Assembly: GCA_022264855.1 (NCBI GenBank)
Contig: JABYQU010000038.1
Span: forward strand, 124,001-188,000
Source: Lenzites betulinus
Taxonomy: Eukaryota > Basidiomycota > Agaricomycetes > Polyporales > Polyporaceae
Direction: 5' to 3'
DNA: 64,000 bases
Shown here: one piece after another, positions 11,888 to 23,373 of the stretch
Numbering within the stretch: the stretch's first letter is position 1
How the letters are laid out: each line of letters starts with the position of its first letter
Made by a program: the position numbers and the translations under genes
The notes under the pieces: generated by a model
What the model saw: only the letters and a program-made list of their open reading frames with translations
What the model was told of the DNA's origin: nothing
Database searches by the model: none

Positions 11888-14123
11888 ATGGACCACCCCT
11901 CATACGAATCTCTTGAGGAAGGGAAGAGGGTCTCTGCCTCATTATGGGACAATTCAGGTGCTTGGGCTACATGCGCCAAAGCTTTGGGGGACCACGACGA
12001 GGATATGATACGTAACTGGAAAGAAGAAATTGACACCCTCCTCGTTCTAGTGAGCGACATCCTTGGGCACCGTGCGCATATATCTGACCATATTTAATGT
12101 ATAGGCTGGATTGTTCTCGGCCGTGGTGACAACTTTCAACGTTGAGGTCTACACGATGCTACAGCCGCAGCCAGAGGACATGATGGTGGCCACGCTAATG
12201 CAGATCTCTACGCAACTCAACAGTTTTGTGGTGAACAGTAACTTCGTCAACTCTACTCAACCCATGGACTCCAAAGCCTTGTATCGTCCTTTCAAAGCAG
12301 ACGCCGTCGCAATTCGTCTCAATATTGCTTGGTTCTTGGCCTTAGTCTGCGGTCTCCTCTCAGCCTCTCTCGGCCTGCTGGTGAAACAGTGGCTGCGCGA
12401 GTATCTCAGCGGCTCTTCCAACGTTTCTCGCGAAAGCATGCGGATCCGCCAGCTTCGCTACGAAAGCCTTCGTCGTTGGCGTGTCCCCGAGATCATCCTG
12501 TTCCTGCCCATCCTTCTCCAGGTGGGGCTGTTATCGTTCTTCGTGGGGTTGTTGGACCTGCTGTGGACATTACATCCTGTCGTCGCTGCAGTCATCACCA
12601 CTTTCGTCTCTATCGCCATGGCCATTGCGACCGTGATGGCAGTCCTCCCACCGCTTTTCGCAGACTGCCCTTACAAGTCGCCGCAGTCCTGGTTTGTCTT
12701 CTCTCTGATCCAATCCGTCAAGCGGCTTGCCATCTCAATTGCAGTACCATACTATGCACACCTCCGTTGCGCCGAAGGTGACCTAGAGATGTCCTCTAAC
12801 CTCCGGAATATTCCTGCCCTCGTTCATAACCGCCTCTCTCGGACCATGCGAGGCTGGTTGCGCCAACTTACTCTGCACCACACGTTCTCCAGCTGGAAAG
12901 AACGCGAAAGAGCTGTAGTCAAGAACGCCGCACCTGTGGTCGACGATGCGATCCTTTCAGGTGCTGATGCGATCTTCATGGACGACTCCTTCTTACACAA
13001 CGTCATCCGCCCATGCCTAGACGACATCGAGCCAAACAACGCGCTCCGCTGCCTGGACCGAATACTCCTCCAGCGCGCGCCCAGCATTATCCACGGGTTC
13101 CCCTACTGGGATTTCGCTCTCAGCACAGGAGACAGGGGGACGATAGCACTTCTGGATCCTCTCCTGGACGTGCTGCACCGGCTGAACCAGCTCGAATCCG
13201 ATCACGAGGACGTCGACGAGTCCCGCCGGCGCGTGTTGGTGACCATGCATCGCATCGTGCGCGCGATACCGGGGCCGACGGTGTCCCAGCCGCACGACAA
13301 ACAGACTTGTGCGCTCCTTCGCCGGACGTTCGAGGTTCTCGCAGGCGTCATCAATCCCCCGCCCGCACACGCGATCGTGTCTCCTGTGGTTTGTGAACGA
13401 GCGTTTCATCTAATGCTGAAGCTGTTCCCTCGTTTCCAGTCTGTGGGCACTACTTGTAAGTAGCCGGCCTTAATTCCGTCTAGTCCATTAAAATGCTGAA
13501 TTCTTTGGGCTGCGATAGGTATCTTAGCCCTTTGCGCGTACAGCAGATCTATGCGTCGGGACAACTCACCATACCGCTTCGTACAGGCCTGTAACATGGC
13601 GATCCGAGCGACTGCATTTATCGCTCATCGCGTTCAGCCTGTGGCGCCGTCAAGATTAGACCCACACAAGGACGAGCCGCCACCCTTCCCCAGCCCATAT
13701 ACGATCTCCGAGGGACCTTATAGTCCTGCAGCAACCGTGGATCCAAGTAAGGGTAATGCCACAAGCGAGTACCTCTCTATCCGCCCAACGATTACCCGCC
13801 TTCTGGGCGATCTGGAGGACTTTTTCTCCCTACCCCTAGCCCGCGCACCAAATTGTCGACCCACGATGAGTATGCTCGCCGAATGCACACAAGCGTTGGT
13901 CGCTCTGGCGGCTCGAGACAGAAGAACCGTCTCTCTTGAATTGGTGCATGCCATCAGGGATGTAATCTCCGATGCCCTGGGAGACGCAACGGAGGCTGCG
14001 AGTCGTAGTGACGAGGAAGGCGGGGGAGAGGAGTACCACGCGCTTGTGGCGAAGCAGGCGGTGAGAGTACTAGGACGTATATACCATCTCGAACTCTCTT
14101 GCAAGGTGTCTTCTGTAAAATGA
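11888..14123 (+). CDS. DUF6535-domain membrane protein, tandem copy B
   Basis: This is a paralogue of the gene just upstream, in the same direction with a 230-base gap. Exons 11888-12049, 12105-13455 and 13519-14123 give about 705 residues. The same order of parts is present: a short variable N-terminus, the DUF6535 block (GAWATCAKALGDHDEDM, then WKEEIDTLLVL), hydrophobic segments, a shared FADCPYKSPQSW motif and a helical C-terminal region. Intron positions and phases match copy A (phase 0, then phase 1). The start at 11888 has A at -3 and G at +4; an in-frame ATG at 11849 has a poorer context and remains possible. Both copies look intact. Function is not known. Confidence 0.78.
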
Positions 14124-14247
14124 CCATTACTCTCTCGTACATACACATGTCTCTATGCGCTTCTACTTACGACCCTGGATGATGAGATGAGTTCGATCGG
14201 AATATTGATACACTTGGCACTCACCGATGATGTACTACAGCGCCTGT

Positions 14248-15660
14248 TTAACGAGCTTTCAACTCCATAGGCATCGGGGTGCCCAGTACACCGGCAAGCA
14301 GGTTATTTGTCGCCAGGGTAGCCATTTGGAGGCGAGTCTCCGTGGTAGCGCTACCAATGTGCGGGAGTACTATACACCTGTCGCCACATTCGTAAGCGCA
14401 GCAACGACACAGAGACACAACGCACCGACCTAGGAGCTTTCACGAGGGGATGACTCGCGGTGATCTCGGGCTCGCCCTCGACTACGTCAATCCCCGCGCC
14501 ATACAACCACCCTTCGTGTAAAGCTTTCGCAAGTGCGTCCGAGTCAACAAGGGTTCCACGAGCAGTGTTGACAAGGACCGCCGTCTTCTTCATCTGCTTC
14601 AGGAACGCCTCGTCGACGATGTGGTACGTCTCCGGTCCACCCGGAGCTAGCACGAAGACGACATCGCTCTCTTGCGCGAGCTCGAACAGAGGCACCCGCC
14701 GGACTTCCTCCACACCGAGCTTTGCCGCGGTTTGGGCGTCTGCTTCGTGGTTGGGGGGAGTCGAAGGGTTGCCAATGTAAAGGCAGCGGGTGAAACCGAA
14801 AGGCCTCAGTCGACTCAGCGTGGCCTGTGCGATCCGCCCAAAGCCAATAAATCCAGTCGTAGGTTTGGGATTGCCGGGGTTGGCGCTGATTTGGGGCCCG
14901 CAGAAGACATAGGGAGACCATCCGAAACCGGGCCACTGGAGTAGAACTTCGTCAAGCTAAGAGCATCTGCGTACTCAGCTACTTACCCCTCCGGCTTGCA
15001 CCAGATCGTACGTCTCTTTCACGTTTCTGCCTGCCATCAGAGCGAGCATTACGGAGAGGTCTGCCACTATAATATAATTAGCTTGAGGCTGCAAATACTC
15101 CCGTGGCCGGAAAGACTGTACCTGCATCGGTCAGGACGTCGGGAGTGTACCCAAACTTGATACCACGCTTAGCCAGTTCTACAACGTCTACATGTTCTGA
15201 AATGAAGACTTTAGTAACTTGGGTCCTGGGGGAATGGAGCTTGATGGCAACACCCACCGTATCCGACGGACATAGTCGAGACTACGCGTAGGTTGGGCCC
15301 AGCCGCATCTATGAGCTCGACATTGGCCTGTACGGTTATAGTAGTTCAGTTTAGCTGAATGTGCCTACATATACGAAACGTCTACACACCTTGTCAGACA
15401 TCATTACTAGAATACCATACGCTCCGGCGGCGTTATCGAGGAGCCATTTGCGGTCGCACGGAATGCCCGCATGAGGCCACAGGACGAGCTACATAATGCA
15501 GCGTACCAATTGTTAATGACTCGAACTTCTTGTAACGAGCGTCAGTAGTAAGTAAGCGTCCGAGAGTACCCACCTCGATCTCGGGGTGCCCGTGCAGCAG
15601 CTTCAGAACAATGGGTCCAAGATCACGACAAACTACGACCTTTCGACGAGTGGTGGACAT
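14248..15660 (-). CDS. D-isomer-specific 2-hydroxyacid dehydrogenase (glyoxylate/hydroxypyruvate reductase-like)
   Basis: This is probably an NAD(P)H-dependent reductase of 2-keto acids such as glyoxylate or hydroxypyruvate; the exact substrate cannot be read from sequence. Seven exons on the minus strand (15660-15574, 15488-15390, 15327-15258, 15196-15122, 15066-14987, 14935-14430, 14377-14248) join to 348 residues. The N-terminal catalytic half is followed by the nucleotide-binding motif [13 protein letters not shown], the catalytic Arg in [10 protein letters not shown], the Glu in [11 protein letters not shown] and the His in LPHIGSAT. Length and motif order match the GRHPR branch of the family. 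I began at the ATG of MSTTRRK because upstream in-frame sequence is not family-like. The last exon encodes the catalytic His motif and a short tail. Confidence 0.9.
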
Positions 15661-16178
15661 GGTGGTTTTGTCTTCGAGATGGGAGGAGATGGAATTGAGT
15701 CGTTCAACAATGTGGCGCGAGTCCGAGTCTGCCGACGCGGCGTTACGCTTTGTGGCCCCTTTCGTCATCCTATAGTAGCCCGGGTGATCCACAACGTTAA
15801 CTATGTGCGGGTCCGCGTAGATGCCGAACTATGAACACGTTCGGCCCAGAGTGCTTATATACACACACGGATAATGCGGCCGACCGTTGACGGTCCGCAA
15901 CATCCGGAGCGTAGGCCCGCGAGCCCGTTAAGATGTTCAATTGTATGGGCGGATAGGAAATTCAGTCGGGTAATGATACACGGACCGCGTTGCTAGATAT
16001 GCTACAGGACAGTCCTTGTGATAGCTATGTTCGGAGGATGCAGAGTTCGAAAAATGCGAGGAAAACCACTGTAACTGATAGCGGAGACTTGTGCGTTATG
16101 GTCGAGGCATCGAAGGAGAAGTGAGGGTGGAAGGGCAGCAGACTGTCCGACCTGAGTGTTTAGCGTAGGATGGATGGG
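15661..16178. other. Spacer: promoter of the 2-hydroxyacid dehydrogenase, 3' end of the K+ channel
   Basis: About 520 bases lie between two minus-strand genes. They should hold the promoter of the dehydrogenase and the 3' UTR end region of the potassium channel. I see no ORF or repeat of note. Confidence 0.45.
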
Positions 16179-19100
16179 TCACCTGAGAGGCCCCGTGGTC
16201 GTTGAGGAGGATACTGATGATACATCTTCACGGTCTGATGCAGAAGATGTTCTGTCGACGTCTTCAATGGCAAGCTGGGCGTTCTGCACTGCTGTCGCCG
16301 CGCGTCGGATGTGTCTGTGGTGCACGCGAGGGGCCGCGGCGGACGGTGTGAGAAGTGATCCGCTAGAGCTGGCGTAGTCGGTGGTGGCGGGAGTGGTAGA
16401 CCGATTGGTCGAGGTTTGAGCTGCTCCAGATTGCTCAGCCGCCGCGAGTGAGACAAGTGCCTCTCGGTCTGCTAAAGCAGAAAGCGCCTTTTCGGCGGAG
16501 GTAACGAGTTTCTTCATCGACCCTAAAAAGACGAATTGAGATTACGTGTCGCTGACAGAGCCTGATAGACTCACGTTCAAGGCTCAACATAAATAAAGTC
16601 TGTGGGCTGTTGTGAGCACTAATTGTGCATCCGAAGACCGGAAGCCCTACCTTTCGCGCGTCGACATCCTGTAAGATCTCCGCCTTCACCCTCTCGTTGA
16701 TGTTCTCCATCTCAGCAAGCTCATCCAACAATCTGCGCATATCCGGAGGGAGCTTCGACATCCCGTGCACGTCTTCGTTCTCGCGGTCCTCGAACGGATT
16801 GACCCCGTCCGCCGCGCCGGAGACGAAGAACTGCATGTACTCCTCGAATATCCTCGCGCCGCGGACAATCTCGCCAGGGAGTGCTTCGAGTGCACGCTGA
16901 GTGATCTCGCGGGACTCCTGGAGGTGTTCGGCGACTTGTCGATTCTCGCTTGAGTCGTGAGAAGCCGGAGGACGGTCATTCGGTGGCCGTCCGTCCGAGT
17001 GCGCCGCTACCTCCTGAAAGCTAGAACCTTGTCCGTCCACTACAGGGCGGGGTCGCTGCTTGCCCTCTTGGAGTTGTCTTTTCCGGTACTTCTTCACGGC
17101 TTTGTCAAATACGCGGGAATGCAACGCATTCTTGTATCGTGTAGAGCCTGCTTCCTGTATGACTATGGTGCGCAAAGCGGTGGTTAGCAGCCGTTCAAAA
17201 TGACGAGCGCTACGGGGGATTTACCAGACACGACGATTGTCAAGGTGCCCACACCGAAGAGCGCCCACACGACGAATACTGAACGACCAGCAGGTGTGAA
17301 AGGGGCGAAGTCCCCATACCCGGTAGTAACGAAAGCCAAGAAACCTGCATTATTGATCAATAATGGAAATGAGGCAAGCGAAATTGCGACTAACAGAAAT
17401 ACATCGCGCTTCCGTATGGCCAGCCCTCGGTAGCAGAGAAAATGCCTGACCCGACCTATATGAGTACCGTTAAGCTTTGACATCAAAAACGGTATATTCT
17501 GCGAGAACTTACTGTCCAGAATACGAAAAACAGCATCCAAGCGATGAGAAGCTTCCATGGGAGATAAAATGATTAGGGATGTGGAGTGATAGTATAGATC
17601 GGCACTGACCTTGACATAATACGCCCTCTTCTCCTCCGCCTCCATTTCTGTCTGCAGTTTCTCATACGACCACGCAGACCGCTGTGCTGCTCCTCGCGAA
17701 TGGTCTTTCAACCACTTGGCGCCCGGATGGTTGGCGCCCTCCGAGAGCGACTTTCCGTGACTATGTCCATTCTCTATACCATCCGCTTGGTGATGAGTCA
17801 ATGACGAGTCGCGGTGCTGACCAGAGTGTTCTCCGGGATCCTGCGCATCTTCGGCCGCGTCCGGACTTGAGTTGGGAGCGTGCGCATGGCGGCCCGTGAA
17901 AGCCACCGCGAATTTCGTCACCATCGCCGCCATCCGACCGACCTGCGCATGAGTTGGCGTCTGAGCGTACGACGGCCACCCGCTGTTCATGTTGTCGCGG
18001 AAAGCATGTGCGGCGTGCGCTTGTGCCAGTGTCTGTCCGATGTCGCTATGCTCATGCCGGTGAGGTGGGAGACCGCCAGTCGTCTTCTCGTCGTCCTGTG
18101 GATGATCGCTACCGCGTCGCTCGCCCAGGTCGAGGAACATTTCCAGTGGGACCCCGGCCTCGAGCGCGGCCGCTTCGAGCTGTGCGTTCGTCAGAGCGTT
18201 GACGTTCAGATGCGTCTTGCGGTGGTGGGGCGTAAAATGCACGTCAACAGAGCTAAACGTGGCAGTGCGCTTGATCGTCGTTCCGACCCGTCGAAGAAAC
18301 GGCACTCGGCTCGTGACATGGGGCAGCAAGCCGCGGAAGCGCACGCCGTGGCCGTCGTCGACGTCCTCCTGGTCGTCAACGTATACTGGAAGTCCCGCTT
18401 CGCGCAAGCGGAACTCGACGGCGCGCTGCCAGCGACTCTCCCAACGGCGGAAACGGCGAGCCTCTCGTCGACGCTGCCGCATATTGCGCATGCGGCGTCT
18501 GTACCCGATTTCGAGACCTTCGAGGATGGTTTCGCGGCACATGGCGATGGCCACACCGATGTTGATGACGCCGAAGAGGATGTAGATGCACGTGAATAAG
18601 CGCGCGCCGGTGGTGCGTGGGACGATGTCGCCGAAGCCAATGGTCTCGATGGATACGACGGAGAAGTAGAGGCCGTTGATGAAGCTCTGGTGGAGGAGTA
18701 TCGAGTTGACGAGAGCGCCGAAGGCGATGTAGACCAGCAGGACTATGACTATGATCATGAGCGCACGTTGCTTGCGCGTAAGGCCACTACCTATGGCGTA
18801 TGGTGCATTAGCGGCTGAAACCGTCTACTGGTAAAGCAGGTACATACCTCGCCTAGAGAAGTCTGGTGTGCGCACGAAGTCAACTATGAGACTAATGTTT
18901 GTGATCGTGGACGCGATTGTCGAGCAGAGCGTCATCCAGAACGCTTCGCCATAGGTGAAACCGTCGTCGAAGCGATGCTCGACACCAAATACGGTGACTG
19001 CGACAATGTTTATGACATCTATGTCCGCGCATTAGTGATTGTTCGGGTTAAGCGGAGCAGCATCTTACCGTGAATGGTCAGAAAAATGATGCAGGTGAGG

Positions 19101-19705
19101 GTGACGGTCTGAACACGCTTCTCCAGAAATCGTAGCACAAGAGCCACGTTCGCTATGAGTCCGCATGCAATGGAAATAGCCAGTCCGACCTCTAGGATGG
19201 TCGGGTTCTTCCTGATCTCAACCGTCTGATGGTTCTCGGTGCGAATGTACCACCGCTCCGTGAGCCCAGGAATCTCCAGAAGGATAGAAAAAGGTATAAC
19301 AATGCCCGAGATGATAGGAGTCCACCGGTAGTTCGGTACAAGGCTGTCGAGGTCGGCATTCTTGTCGTCCGCGGGCCAGAGGTACGCTTTGAGGCGGGAA
19401 TAGAGAGACGTTCCGGGGAGCGTGATGTCATCGCCACCGCGACCAGCGCGCTCCTTCCCCAGAATCAAGCGGGTCAAGCGGAAGCATACCCGGTCTATGC
19501 CACGGCGAGGTCTGTGGGGCTTGTCTTCTAGGACGTCTTCGTCGTCTCCACTGTCGTGGTCGAGTTCGTGAAGATCATCGTCGTTGCTGAACACCGTGGC
19601 CGAGCGCTCGGTCCTGTGGGCTTTCTCTACGTCTTCGGAGCGGCTTCCGTTGTTCGCCGAGAAAAAGATAGGAAGTGAGAGTGTGAAAACACTGAGAAGA
19701 CCCAT
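16179..19705 (-). CDS. TOK-type two-pore outward-rectifier potassium channel
   Basis: This is a plasma-membrane K+ channel of the fungal TOK1 class, with two pore loops in one chain. Minus-strand exons join to roughly 950-1,000 residues. Four membrane segments come first (IVIPFSILLEIPG, LAISIACGLIANVALVL, then IIFLTIHDVINIVAVTVFG and EAFWMTLCSTIAS). Next come a segment near MIIVIVLLVYIAFG, pore 1 with SIETIGFGDIVP, a sixth segment, a cytosolic insert of about 300 residues rich in His, Ser and charged residues, then LLIAWMLFFVFWT, pore 2 with FVTTGYGDFAP, and the final segment SVFVVWALFGVGTLTIVVS. A long charged C-terminal tail follows. Pore 2 is only complete after removing an intron that splits the codon before FLAFVTT. 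I prefer the ATG at 19705 (A at -3, G at +4) over an in-frame ATG at 19765. The pore signatures make the class secure. Confidence 0.9.
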
Positions 19706-20215
19706 GTTCTGCGGGTGAGAGGAGTGGGACGCTGTTTCCACGGCTGTGGATCGCTTGCAGGACATTGATCAATCAGCTTCGTCCGGCTGCAGATCTATAA
19801 AGGCCACACACCTCATTGACGTCTCATGCTGGTTGCAAATAGGTTATGAACACAGAAGCTGGAGTACAGAATGGGGACGTTCGCCGGAGCGCTGGCTCCT
19901 ACGCCGTGCCAAGTATAGAACGTTTGTTTGCTTGAAATGTGCGCGTTGCTGTGCAGTAGCAGCAGGTGCCTAAATGCTGCCCTCTGGCTGGAACAAAGGA
20001 GGAGGCCGTAGGGTGTGGTGGTCTAGGTCATAAGTAAGTTGAATGGATCCACAACCAGGGGCTTGCGGAACCAGGCGGAACCTCGTAAATGATGCTTAGC
20101 GCCCATGCATTATACAGTTTCCCACGCCTGTATATCATCTTCATCCGTAAACCTTTTCTTCTCCGCTTGCTCACCGAACACTATCGCTACCTACATCCTC
20201 CCCCTGCCGCCCTCA
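19706..20215. promoter_or_regulatory. Divergent promoter region, K+ channel and orotate phosphoribosyltransferase
   Basis: About 510 bases separate two divergent start codons, so the promoters of both genes must lie here. An AT-rich CATTATACAG stretch near 20107 sits about 105 bases before the OPRT start and could be a TATA element. No other site stands out. Confidence 0.4.
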
Positions 20216-20962
20216 ATGTCGCTCGAAAAATACCAGACGGAGCTCATCGAGCACGGCATGGCCGCCGGCGCCCTCAAATTCGGCAACTTCATCCTCAAAT
20301 CAGGCCGGTCCGTCCCCTACTAGCCCTCCCGCCCCGCGTGCTGCAGCCCCGGCTCACGCACGCGCTTTAGCGACTCCCCCTACTTCTTCAACGCAGGCCT
20401 GCTCGCATCCGGGCCCGTGCTCGACACGCTCTGCTCCGCGTACGCCGCGACGATCGCGCGCGCGCTGCAGACGACGCCCGGGCTCCCCGCGTTCGACGTG
20501 CTCTTCGGGCCCGCGTACAAGGGCATCCCGTTCGCCGCGGGCACGGCGCTCCTGCTGCACCGCGACCACGGGATCGACGTCGGGTTCGCGTATGACCGTA
20601 AGGAGGCGAAGGACCACGGCGAGGGCGGTATCACCGTTGGCACGCCCGTGCGGGGCAAGCGCGTGCTTATTCTCGACGATGTCGCGACGGCGGGGACGGC
20701 GATCCGCGGTGCGATCGACATTGTGAAGCGCGAGGGGGGCGATGTCGTTGGCGCGGTGTTGATGCTCGATCGGCAGGAGGTGGGCAAGGAGGGGAGGAGC
20801 ACGCTTGCGGAAGTCGAGGAGCTGCTGGGGGGCAAGGGTCGTGTGCCGACGATTTTGAGGATGAAGGACCTTATGCGGTGGTTGCAAGAGCATGGGCGGA
20901 CCGATGAACTGGAGAAGATGCAGGCATACTGGGAGAAATACGGCGCAAAAGAGGACGCATGA
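20216..20962 (+). CDS. ura5: Orotate phosphoribosyltransferase
   Basis: This cytosolic enzyme joins orotate to PRPP to make orotidine 5'-monophosphate, the fifth step of pyrimidine synthesis. Two exons (20216-20307 and 20371-20962) join to 227 residues, the normal length. The intron splits the conserved SGR..SPYFFNAG motif. Also visible are the flexible catalytic loop with YDRKEAKDHGEGG and the PRPP-binding motif RVLILDDVATAGTAI. The ATG opens MSLEKYQTELIEHG, a typical fungal N-terminus. This is a single-function enzyme; the decarboxylase domain fused to it in animals is absent, as expected in fungi. Confidence 0.95.
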
Positions 20963-21284
20963 CGCGCGCACTAGAGGCGAAATATTGACGAGCAGGAAGC
21001 GGTCGCATACAAATCAGAGAAGTTTAGTAGAGTGTACCTTAGGTGAGCAATACGCTGCAATGGCTGAAAGTCAGATCTTTCTTACTGCCCACGGTACCTC
21101 GCGTGTCAAAATGCAGCACACAGAGCTGTGAGAATACACTTTCATCAAGGTGACCTACGGCCTCATTGCTCAACAGCATCACGTAGTACTAGTATCCGCT
21201 ATGAAAGGATTTACCATGAGCTCTGCCCAGCATATCAAAATAATATAGAGACTCACCACTGTTATGAGACGCAACCAACCGCGC
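20963..21284. other. Convergent 3' spacer between OPRT and Derlin
   Basis: About 320 bases lie between two convergent stop codons and should contain only 3' UTRs and terminators. No ORF or repeat of interest was seen. Confidence 0.45.
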
Positions 21285-22360
21285 TCAATCGCCCAGCCTT
21301 CGTCCCGAACCCCAAGAGTATCCCCCAGTAGCCGCCGCCGCCTGCTCCCTAACCCTCCGTGGGGGAACAACATGCACGCCCCCACCCACATTCGCAGCCC
21401 CAGCAGCAGCACCCCCAGCTCCGCCCGCGCCGCCTCCCGTCTCCCCAAGGTACGCCCGCAGCCACCCCGGAGCCGTCCCGAAGCTCCGCAGCGCCCCAGT
21501 GTCGAAGACGCCCCACCACCAGAGGTGGCCGGCGACGGCGCCGGAGATGCTGATGGCGGCCGCGCCGGGGCCGCCCATGAGGAGGTCCATGCCGACGAGC
21601 ATGTACGGGAGGTAGAGGACGGGGAAGGTGAGCAGCCCGAAGAAGGATGTTTGCGAGCCGGGTGGGGCGAGTCGCGAGGAGACGTAGGTGAGCGCGAGGA
21701 GGAGCGCGCGGGTGTGCACAAAGGTGCCAAGGGGGATGTTCAGGCCCTGACGAAGAAGTTGGGTCAGGTGAGAGCAGGACGGGGGAGAGGGGTCATGTAG
21801 GACGTACGAGGATGGCGAGGCCTGAGAGGAATAGCTGCCATGCGTAGTCTGCTGAGCGGCGGGGGAAATGTGTTGACTCTAGCTCGTTTGAATTCCGACT
21901 GCAGCGTAGGTTCATTCAGATGGCGTTGGCATAGTCCAAGTGGGGATTCAACGTACTATAGCATCGCGAAGTCAAAGATGAAATTGATCCCCGAGCCTAT
22001 ACACTGCAGTCAGCGTTCACGGTTCCCACTCAGAGACCAGCTGTACACATACTTCCGAGGAAGAAGCTTGTGAATATTCTCCATATCTGCGGTCAGAAAT
22101 GTAAGCATTGGTTGTGTCCGGCCATGCCAACCCCATGTATCCGCAATTCGCTCTGGGGGAACCCCGACCGCGAGAGCACAAGGGGTGTATTCACAAAGAC
22201 GTACCTCAAACTTCTGCGTAACAAATTCCTTCACGAAGAGGACCTTGTATATAGGCACGATCTGCAGGAGCACCGGAAGAGTGACGGCGAGGGAGGACGC
22301 GCAGAGAAAGCGAGTAACGGGCGGTATTTTCCGGATTTCGTCCATGAATGAGTTAGACAT
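21285..22360 (-). CDS. Derlin (Der1-like ER-associated degradation protein)
   Basis: This is a multi-pass ER membrane protein of the rhomboid-pseudoprotease superfamily that helps move misfolded proteins out of the ER. Minus-strand exons join to about 260 residues. The N-terminus MSNSFMDEIRKIPPVTRFL is diagnostic, followed by FVTQKFEIWRIFTSFFLGS, FIFDFAMLYRNSNELES and WQLFLSGLAIL, then hydrophobic segments through SFFGLLTFPVLYLPYMLVG and AGHLWWWGVF. The C-terminus ends GYSWGSGRRLGD, close to the usual tail of the family. Before it lies a Gly/Ala-rich low-complexity stretch. The first intron (about 120 nt) is longer than most here. Catalytic rhomboid Ser and His are not expected or seen. Confidence 0.9.
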
Positions 22361-22731
22361 CTCGCTCGTTAGAGTACAAGTACAGAGAGAGCAGGATGAG
22401 CAGCTGAGCCTGTGGTGACGTCGATGACAGCGAGGATGAGAGGATGAGAGAGCGAGGAGTGACCTCAGACCCCGCGTGGGCGGCGTGGCGGACCACGTAG
22501 GCCGTGCCGCGGTCACGTGCACTCATATAGCGCGTCGCGCGCTCTCGCGCGGATTCTCGACGTTTCCTCCGCGGCCGTAGATGCAGGATGACCAACAACA
22601 GTGCGCCAAGGGCTGGTCCCCGACATCTGGCACAGTCTCAAGCGATTGCCTCGGGGAGGCCCCCTATAGCTTTTAGACCCAAGGTGCCATGACATGTTTG
22701 CCCATGTTCAACTCAACTCCGTACGTCTCCA

Positions 22732-22850
22732 AGAGGCCGGATCCTGGCTGCCAGGGATCCGGTCTCTGGATTTCAGCCTTTTTACTGGGCGGTGGATTCC
22801 AGGTGGCATGCCCTTGAATGCCGCCGGCTTGTGCCCCACCTGGATTCCAC
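22732..22850. repeat. Pair of adjacent palindromic hairpins
   Basis: Two inverted repeats lie side by side. The first pairs 22732-22748 with 22750-22767 around a CCGGATCC core, with one inserted base in the right arm. The second pairs 22792-22806 with 22836-22850 and matches at 14 of 15 bases. Both were read directly. They could be a degenerate foldback transposon remnant or a structured RNA. Confidence 0.5.
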
Positions 22851-23229
22851 CCGCGGGATGTTCAGCGGTGTAGAGACGAGCGCTATATCCGCCCAACCTC
22901 TGAGAACCTCTGAGCGGAAATTGGAATCCTCAGATGGTACCCAGACGCCCTAAGTGTGGAGAGGGCGCTTCGTACTTATAGAATCGACGGTTCTGTACGC
23001 TGTCTGTTTTACCTCGCTCTCTCTCATGGTACTTGCACTTAATCTCCTGCACTTAATCCCCTGTGACTGGTCCACATCGTTCACTCTTCAAGCGCTCAGC
23101 CTCAAGCTTCCACTGAAGGATATCTAGCTTGGTAAGTTGCTCGTTTATGCCTCATCGTAGTTGCCGCTACTAGTCGCCGTTCAAACGTCCCTCAGCTGCA
23201 TTCTGATTTCTGTGTGTTCCCTCCGCTTG

Positions 23230-23373
23230 ATGCAATCAAAGTGCAGTTTCCGAGAAGCACCTAAAGTCACCCTTGTTTTCTCGAATCGGACACGCACTGC
23301 CGTAACCGCTGTCAATACAGTTGAAATTGACGGCGCACCCCAGGACTTCGAAACCACTGATTCTGAGGACTGA
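23230..23373 (+). other. Doubtful small ORF of 47 codons
   Basis: A short frame starting MQSKCSFREAPKVTL and ending DFETTDSED lies after a C/T-rich stretch and a perfect GTAAGT donor consensus about 100 bases upstream. No domain, signal peptide or CaaX end is seen. It may be the coding part of a small spliced gene, but chance is the simpler reading. Confidence 0.15.

Noticed and set aside
14544..14936. Minus-strand ORF of 130 codons in the 2-hydroxyacid dehydrogenase
   Set aside because: It is an out-of-frame reading of the exon whose true frame gives the GFGRIAQ nucleotide-binding motif.
17880..18599. Plus-strand ORF of 239 codons opposite the potassium channel
   Set aside because: It is the antisense shadow of the channel exon, whose minus-strand frame carries both pore motifs.
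23161..23373. 70-codon frame in the Derlin upstream spacer
   Set aside because: It opens with TTG rather than ATG; only 47 codons follow the first ATG and nothing recognisable is encoded.
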